Origin: Lachnoclostridium sp. UBA5725
Lineage (GTDB): Bacteria > Bacillota > Clostridia > Lachnospirales > Lachnospiraceae
DNA length: 64,000 nucleotides
Reading direction: 5' to 3'
Assembly (NCBI GenBank): GCA_002419585.1
Contig: DIGJ01000018.1
Location: 62,001 to 126,000, forward strand
Positions 60,027-64,000 of the stretch are shown here, in pieces; the first letter of the stretch is position 1; each line of letters opens with the position of its first letter. Below the pieces are notes generated by a model. It saw nothing but the letters and a program-made list of their open reading frames with translations. It ran no database searches and had not been told where the DNA came from. A program made the position numbers and the translations under genes.

Positions 60027-60782
60027 CTAAATCATTGCCATAGCAAATACTGCGGCTAATTCACTCATTGTTAAAATATAACCAGATACATCACCGGAGA
60101 TGCCTTTCAGCTGCTTATGTGCATGCATTAACGATAGTAAGGCAGCAAGTAGCAGGATTCCTATAACGAAACCTGTTTTTAAATTTCCAATCCAAAACGC
60201 TGCTAGTAGACTAAGTAATAGATATCCAACCTGAACTGGTGTCTGCCAATTTGCTTTTTCTTTTTGATAAAGTGTCAGGTAACTGTTTTGTGATATCGGT
60301 TTTCCATTCAAAACACAGATTCCAGTAAAGGCTCTTGATACTACGGGTATCAGTAAAAATGCGAATACGGACTTACCAGTATTCAAAATACTATACATAC
60401 AGCAAAAAGACGCAAACATCCAAAGCAAAACCGCAATGACCGCAAAGGCTCCCACGTGGGAATCCTTTAGTATCTTACGCTTTTCTTCTAGACATCTTCT
60501 CGAACCAATGGCATCCGATGTATCCATAAATCCATCAAGATGTAAAAACCCACTGAGAATGGAGGGTAATACCATCAAAATCAATGTCTCAATCATAATC
60601 GGTATCGGAAATTGTTGAAGCGCATAATAGGCACCATACCAGATCAGCCCAATCAAAATACCCGCAACTGGATAAAATGGAATCAGATATTTTGTCGCTT
60701 TCTCATCCCAGATATCGGCTTTACTAGGAAGTATCGTATACATACCAATGGACATATTAAATCCGTTCCATAAGTGCTTCAT
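60027..60782 (-). CDS. cobS: Cobalamin synthase (adenosylcobinamide-GDP ribazoletransferase)
   Basis: 251 residues from ATG 60782 (AGGAGG eight bases upstream), about seven helices. Motif FLHLDGFMDTSDAIGSRRCLEEKRKILKDSHVGAFAV is the CobS signature with the acidic metal-binding residues. Joins alpha-ribazole to adenosylcobinamide-GDP in the membrane. Its start overlaps the end of cobU by 26 bp. Confidence 0.96.
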   Translation of the reverse strand: MKHLWNGFNMSIGMYTILPSKADIWDEKATKYLIPFYPVAGILIGLIWYGAYYALQQFPIPIMIETLILMVLPSILSGFLHLDGFMDTSDAIGSRRCLEEKRKILKDSHVGAFAVIAVLLWMFASFCCMYSILNTGKSVFAFLLIPVVSRAFTGICVLNGKPISQNSYLTLYQKEKANWQTPVQVGYLLLSLLAAFWIGNLKTGFVIGILLLAALLSLMHAHKQLKGISGDVSGYILTMSELAAVFAMAMI

Positions 60783-61317
60783 ACTCGTTACCTCCTTTGT
60801 GTATGATCTGGTTTCCAAAACAGATTTCTAAGACAACATCACAGTTTTTTGCACAGATCTTATCTAAATAAGCAAGGTTTCGCTGATACTGTTTGGTTTC
60901 CTTTGAAAAATCTTCTATGTTTGAAAATATATAATCGGAGACAATCACCACATGATCTAGCTGTGAAATGACCTCTTCCAATTCCTTCCCGATTTTTTCA
61001 ACAATCCCATCGTTTATGATTCCACCTTGAAACATTTCGTTTGCAAGAAGTGCCGTCGTGCTATCGATTAGAAATGAACCCTTACAATTGCTCTTGATAA
61101 GCAAATCCATTATGTTTTTCGGCTGCTCCACCGTTTCAAACGAAAGCCCCTCGCGCTCCTTTCTATGTCGCTGGATTCGCGCTTCGTCTTCGCCATCAAC
61201 AGGCTCCATCGTCGCAACATAATAAAGTGGCAAACCCTCTGTTTTTTGTTTGACTGCGAGTTCTTGTGCATAGGTAGACTTTCCATTTTTGCATCCACCC
61301 GAAATAAAAATTTTCAT
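60757..61317 (-). CDS. cobU: Adenosylcobinamide kinase / guanylyltransferase
   Basis: 186 residues from ATG 61317 (AAGGGA upstream). P-loop FISGGCKNGKSTYAQELA, YYVATMEPVDGEDEARIQRHRKEREGLSFETVEQP with the GMP-accepting His, and FLIDSTTALLANEMF. Phosphorylates adenosylcobinamide and adds GMP. The canonical CobU of this operon. Confidence 0.95.
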   Translation of the reverse strand: MKIFISGGCKNGKSTYAQELAVKQKTEGLPLYYVATMEPVDGEDEARIQRHRKEREGLSFETVEQPKNIMDLLIKSNCKGSFLIDSTTALLANEMFQGGIINDGIVEKIGKELEEVISQLDHVVIVSDYIFSNIEDFSKETKQYQRNLAYLDKICAKNCDVVLEICFGNQIIHKGGNEYEALMERI

Positions 61318-61388
61318 ATTTCCCTTCTTTTCTACGCTGCTCTTTGAGCATATCAAGTTTGTATACGCATAAAGACACAAATTCAGTA

Positions 61389-62486
61389 TTAAAAAGCATC
61401 GGATGTACGAATGTCTTTTAGATAATCCGTATTAATCTTTGCTTCTTCAAATGTGGCCATTTCTCTTACTATCATACATGCCGTTTCCATAATTTCAAAC
61501 ATGAGTGGACAGCCACTGCCTTCTCCAAGTCTCATATCAAGATGGAGAGGCGCATTCAGCGCTAATTCCTTGCGTGCAAGTTGATATCCAATCTCATATG
61601 AGTTATGAGATGCAAACAGATACTCTTTGACCAATGGATTTAATCTTACGGCACAAAGTGCTGCCACGATTGATATAAATCCGTCAATGACAACTGGTAT
61701 CTGATAAAGGGCTGCTCCAAGGTAAGCTCCGGTCATTGCGGCTAAATCAAAGCCACCTACCTTTAGCAGACAATCAATGGGATCCTCTCTTAACGGTTGA
61801 TTTAGACAAAGCGCCTTTTGAATGACAGAAATCTTCTTTTGATAGGCCTCTTTTGTAAGTCCAGCACCTTTTCCTACTACTTGATCAACTTCGTCATTGG
61901 GAAGACCTAACAGTGCAGCAAGAACTGCACTACTTGTTGTTGTATTGCCAATTCCCATCTCTCCGATACCCATGACCTGATATCCATCCTTGTGAGCTTT
62001 TTCTACAATTTCCATTCCAACTGCAATTGCTTTTATTGCCTCATCCCTTGACATCGCTGCCTGATTTGCAATATTATAAGTTCCATTTCGAATCTTTCGA
62101 TTAATTAAATCCTTATGTTCCACGAAATCATGAATTCCTACATCCGTCACAATCAAATCGCTATGATAGTGTTTTGCAATTACCGCGACTCCCGTCATAC
62201 CATCTAGCATGTTTCTTGTTTGTACCGCTGTTATAGACTGTGGTCCAGATGCAATTCCCTCCGCTACTACTCCATTGTCGGAAGAGAAAACAAGAACACA
62301 TCGTTTATCTAGATGATTGATTCGTTTTCCAGTAATCGCAGAAATCCGTTCTGCTATATTTTCTAGTTCGCCCAAACTTCCTGGTGGTTTTGCAAGTGAT
62401 TCCATATATTCTTTTGTATCGCATTGTGCATCTACATGAAGGGCAGGTATTTTATTAATTTTATGTATGAATTCTTCGTCGTTCAT
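61389..62486 (-). CDS. cobT: Nicotinate-nucleotide:dimethylbenzimidazole phosphoribosyltransferase
   Basis: 365 residues. Activates the lower-ligand base to its alpha-ribotide. Motifs: AKPPGSLGELENIAERISAITG, FSSDNGVVAEGIASGPQSITA, GEMGIGNTTTSSAVLAAL and the catalytic Glu near MRLGEGSGCPLMFE. First gene of the operon; GGGGGT five bases before ATG 62486; a riboswitch and terminator precede it. Confidence 0.97.
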   Translation of the reverse strand: MNDEEFIHKINKIPALHVDAQCDTKEYMESLAKPPGSLGELENIAERISAITGKRINHLDKRCVLVFSSDNGVVAEGIASGPQSITAVQTRNMLDGMTGVAVIAKHYHSDLIVTDVGIHDFVEHKDLINRKIRNGTYNIANQAAMSRDEAIKAIAVGMEIVEKAHKDGYQVMGIGEMGIGNTTTSSAVLAALLGLPNDEVDQVVGKGAGLTKEAYQKKISVIQKALCLNQPLREDPIDCLLKVGGFDLAAMTGAYLGAALYQIPVVIDGFISIVAALCAVRLNPLVKEYLFASHNSYEIGYQLARKELALNAPLHLDMRLGEGSGCPLMFEIMETACMIVREMATFEEAKINTDYLKDIRTSDAF

Positions 62487-62502
62487 TGCTACCCCCTTTT
62501 CA

Positions 62503-62532
62503 TAAAAAAAACCTTAGTCAAGGACTAAGGTT
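62503..62532 (-). terminator. Riboswitch-controlled terminator
   Basis: AACCTTAGTC / GACTAAGGTT perfect 10-bp stem, 3-nt loop, then eight T on the minus strand, 17 bp before the cobT start. Expression platform of the cobalamin riboswitch. Confidence 0.9.
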
Positions 62533-62588
62533 TGTATTAACAAAAAAATGCCTTTCTACTTTCGAAAAGCCAATCAAAACGTAATCCC

Positions 62589-62796
62589 AAAACTTCATAT
62601 CCTGTGAAGTAACTTTGGTGTTTTGTTGGCAGGTCTTTCGGCTTAGATTTTTAATCATTTTACCCTTCCCAAGCAAATACTCAGTGGTATAACTAAAATG
62701 ACTTTGTCAATACGGCAGCAGGACTGTCTGGGATTCTCACCCAGTTCCCTATTCTCATATAATCACACGCAATGATGTATATGCACCAACAAACAT
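62589..62796 (-). promoter_or_regulatory. Cobalamin riboswitch
   Basis: Minus-strand aptamer: closing stem TTTGTTGG (5') with CCAACAAAAC (3'); GGGAACTGGGTGAGAATCCCAGACAGTCC with CTGCTGCC; the B12 box ACCACTG and GGGAAGG; AAGCCGAAAGACCTGCC at the 3' side. A further hairpin (ACTTCA/TGAAGT, 62590-62611) follows and likely toggles with the terminator. Controls the whole cob/btu operon: B12 binding should end transcription. Confidence 0.95.
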
Positions 62797-62818
62797 CTTT
62801 TATTCATTTAATAGGTCT

Positions 62819-62847
62819 ATCATATGCATTTTACTGGGTTTTGTCAA
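62819..62847 (-). promoter_or_regulatory. Promoter of the cobalamin operon
   Basis: Minus strand: TTGACA (62842-62847), 17 bp, TATGAT (62819-62824). The -35 overlaps the stop codon of the upstream DUF6512 gene. Confidence 0.75.
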
Positions 62848-63374
62848 ACATTACTTTGAAATATCGGTAAATTTGGCGGAAAAATAGTAAATATGGCAAA
62901 TAGTGCTACAATCACAACCATTAGAAAAATAGCGATCCAAACCGGAATTCCAGACGAATGTCGATAAAAATGCAATCCCATCCATTGACCGATAAAAATG
63001 CCTATGAGTAACATAAGGATATCAACCCACACATATTCTACACCAAACGCATTTGTATAAAAATAAAAGATTAAAGGTATCATAAATAAAGCGGTAATAA
63101 GAGCAGCGAGCGCACCTGTAAACCATGCCTTTTTATTTATGTTATACTTATTCTTATAAATGAGGTAATAAATACCCCACCATAGAATCATCGGTAATGC
63201 TACCATTTTAAGATGTTCCCATACACTTTCATTGGTCGGAGCAAACAAACCAACCACGATACTTTCTCCCAAGAGTTGATACAAAAAATGCATGATAGAT
63301 CCTATGGCAAACAGCCACAGAATGCCTTTTCGTATAAAACGTTCTGGTTTTGTAAGATTACAAGAAAAAAACAT
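62844..63374 (-). CDS. DUF6512-type membrane protein
   Basis: 176 residues, about five helices. Signature GSIMHFLYQLLGESIVVGLFAPTNESVWEHLKMVALPMILWWGIYY is the hallmark of this uncharacterised clostridial family; SGIPVWIAIFLMVVIVALFAIFTIFPPNLPIF closes it. Function unknown. Monocistronic; its stop overlaps the cob operon promoter. Confidence 0.8.
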   Translation of the reverse strand: MFFSCNLTKPERFIRKGILWLFAIGSIMHFLYQLLGESIVVGLFAPTNESVWEHLKMVALPMILWWGIYYLIYKNKYNINKKAWFTGALAALITALFMIPLIFYFYTNAFGVEYVWVDILMLLIGIFIGQWMGLHFYRHSSGIPVWIAIFLMVVIVALFAIFTIFPPNLPIFQSNV

Positions 63375-63435
63375 GCATACACCTCGTTAAATCATATTAA
63401 CACTAGTATATACATGTTTTCTATCCTTACTATAA

Positions 63436-64000
63436 TTATTTTTGATATCCATTTGGATTTTGTGATTGCCATCTCCAGGAATCTTCGCACATCTTTTCAA
63501 TTCCATACTGTGCTTTCCAGGAAAGTTCGATTAATGCTTTACTAGGATCGCAGTAACAGGTTGCAATATCACCCGCTCTTCTTGGTTTGAACATATAATT
63601 AATCTGCTTACCACATGCCTTTTCAAATGCATGAATTACATCAAGCACGCTATATCCATTTCCGGTACCAAGATTATAAATACTTACGCCTTCTTTGTCC
63701 TTAAGTTTTTCGATTGCTCGAACATGTCCAATCGCCAAATCCACTACGTGAATATAGTCTCTGACACCCGTGCCATCTTTCGTTTCATAATCATTTCCAA
63801 AGACACCCAAACACTCCAGATTACCGACCGCTACCTTTGCAATATAAGGTACTAAATTGTTAGGAATTCCCTTTGGATCTTCTCCAATCATTCCACTTTC
63901 ATGTGCACCGATTGGGTTAAAATAACGAAGTAATATAATATTCCATTCCGAATCGGAGGTATGAATGTCCGTAAGGATTTGTTCCAGCATCGACTTTGTC
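63436..64000 (-). CDS. galE: UDP-glucose 4-epimerase, C-terminal part, cut by window end
   Basis: Open through the window edge; the frame continues upstream of ATG 63990 as TKSMLEQIL, part of the YGxTK active-site helix, so the start lies beyond 64000. Seen: LRYFNPIGAHESGMIGEDPKGIPNNLVPYIAKVAVG, GTGVRDYIHVVDLAIGHVRAIE, YNLGTGNGYSVLDVIHAFEK and ARRAGDIATCYCDPSKA (PRRAGDIA). These are standard GalE C-terminal motifs. Interconverts UDP-glucose and UDP-galactose. Confidence 0.95.
   Translation of the reverse strand, partial: TKSMLEQILTDIHTSDSEWNIILLRYFNPIGAHESGMIGEDPKGIPNNLVPYIAKVAVGNLECLGVFGNDYETKDGTGVRDYIHVVDLAIGHVRAIEKLKDKEGVSIYNLGTGNGYSVLDVIHAFEKACGKQINYMFKPRRAGDIATCYCDPSKALIELSWKAQYGIEKMCEDSWRWQSQNPNGYQK

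Noticed and set aside
1..64000. CRISPR array or prophage
   Set aside because: No regularly spaced repeats and no phage structural genes; the only integrase-type gene belongs to the 3.3-kb sleC element.

Overview
The window is about 64 kb of AT-rich, low-GC Gram-positive chromosome. Gene content points to a spore-forming anaerobe of the Lachnospiraceae (Clostridium cluster XIVa type): pyruvate formate-lyase with its activase, a SleC-type spore cortex-lytic gene, the sporulation-associated membrane protein YtaF, cobalamin salvage under a B12 riboswitch, single-chain clostridial-type PurL, and strong GGAGG ribosome-binding sites throughout. The species cannot be named from sequence alone. Both ends cut a gene: oleate hydratase on the left and UDP-glucose 4-epimerase on the right.

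Layout. 1-5 kb is an accessory patch: oleate hydratase, a GNAT acetyltransferase plus a broken partial copy of it, a cupin and an Rrf2 regulator sharing an operator, small orphan proteins, and two sites of an intergenic repeat family. 5-13 kb holds a MutS2-like gene behind a structured leader with two terminators, a HAD phosphatase, a purine permease, a free-standing FakA-C-like domain, a decayed NUDIX gene, a SUKH protein, tRNA-Gly(GCC) and an HD-GYP protein. 13-25 kb carries a nitroreductase, a pyruvate formate-lyase split into two ORFs plus its activase, PurL, two PrsA/SurA-like foldases, a LysR regulator and a wall L,D-transpeptidase. 26-41 kb carries DedA, a TruA-like protein whose catalytic Asp is Glu, YtaF, a Ca2+-type P-ATPase, an M32 carboxypeptidase, ArgH, a heterodimeric ABC exporter behind an attenuator-like leader, a frameshifted M42 peptidase and a two-part ThrE exporter.

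41-45 kb is the most striking region. A SleC-family gene is cut in two by a 3,255-bp element bounded by an 11-bp direct repeat. The element encodes a large serine recombinase ending about 40 bp from one repeat, a 57-residue small protein that could be its directionality factor, a NYN-type protein and a 51-residue peptide. Precise removal at the repeat would rejoin a 423-codon sleC in frame. This is the arrangement of the skin element in sigK and similar sporulation-gene interruptions; I do not recall one described in sleC.

45-56 kb is mostly housekeeping: an orphan short flagellin, polysaccharide deacetylase, DUF1653 protein, AEC transporter, branched-chain aminotransferase, DHFR-ThyA-HflX, a TPR lipoprotein, an ApbE/Gx/NusG_II flavinylation-type set, and a methylguanine methyltransferase with a CsoR-type repressor. 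56-62.8 kb is one cobalamin operon (cobT-cobU-cobS-cobU-like-phosphatase-BtuFCD-like ABC) led by a cobalamin riboswitch with a terminator, so lower-ligand assembly, cobinamide salvage and corrinoid uptake are probably shut off together by B12.

Functions are inferred from reading the sequence; no database search was run.
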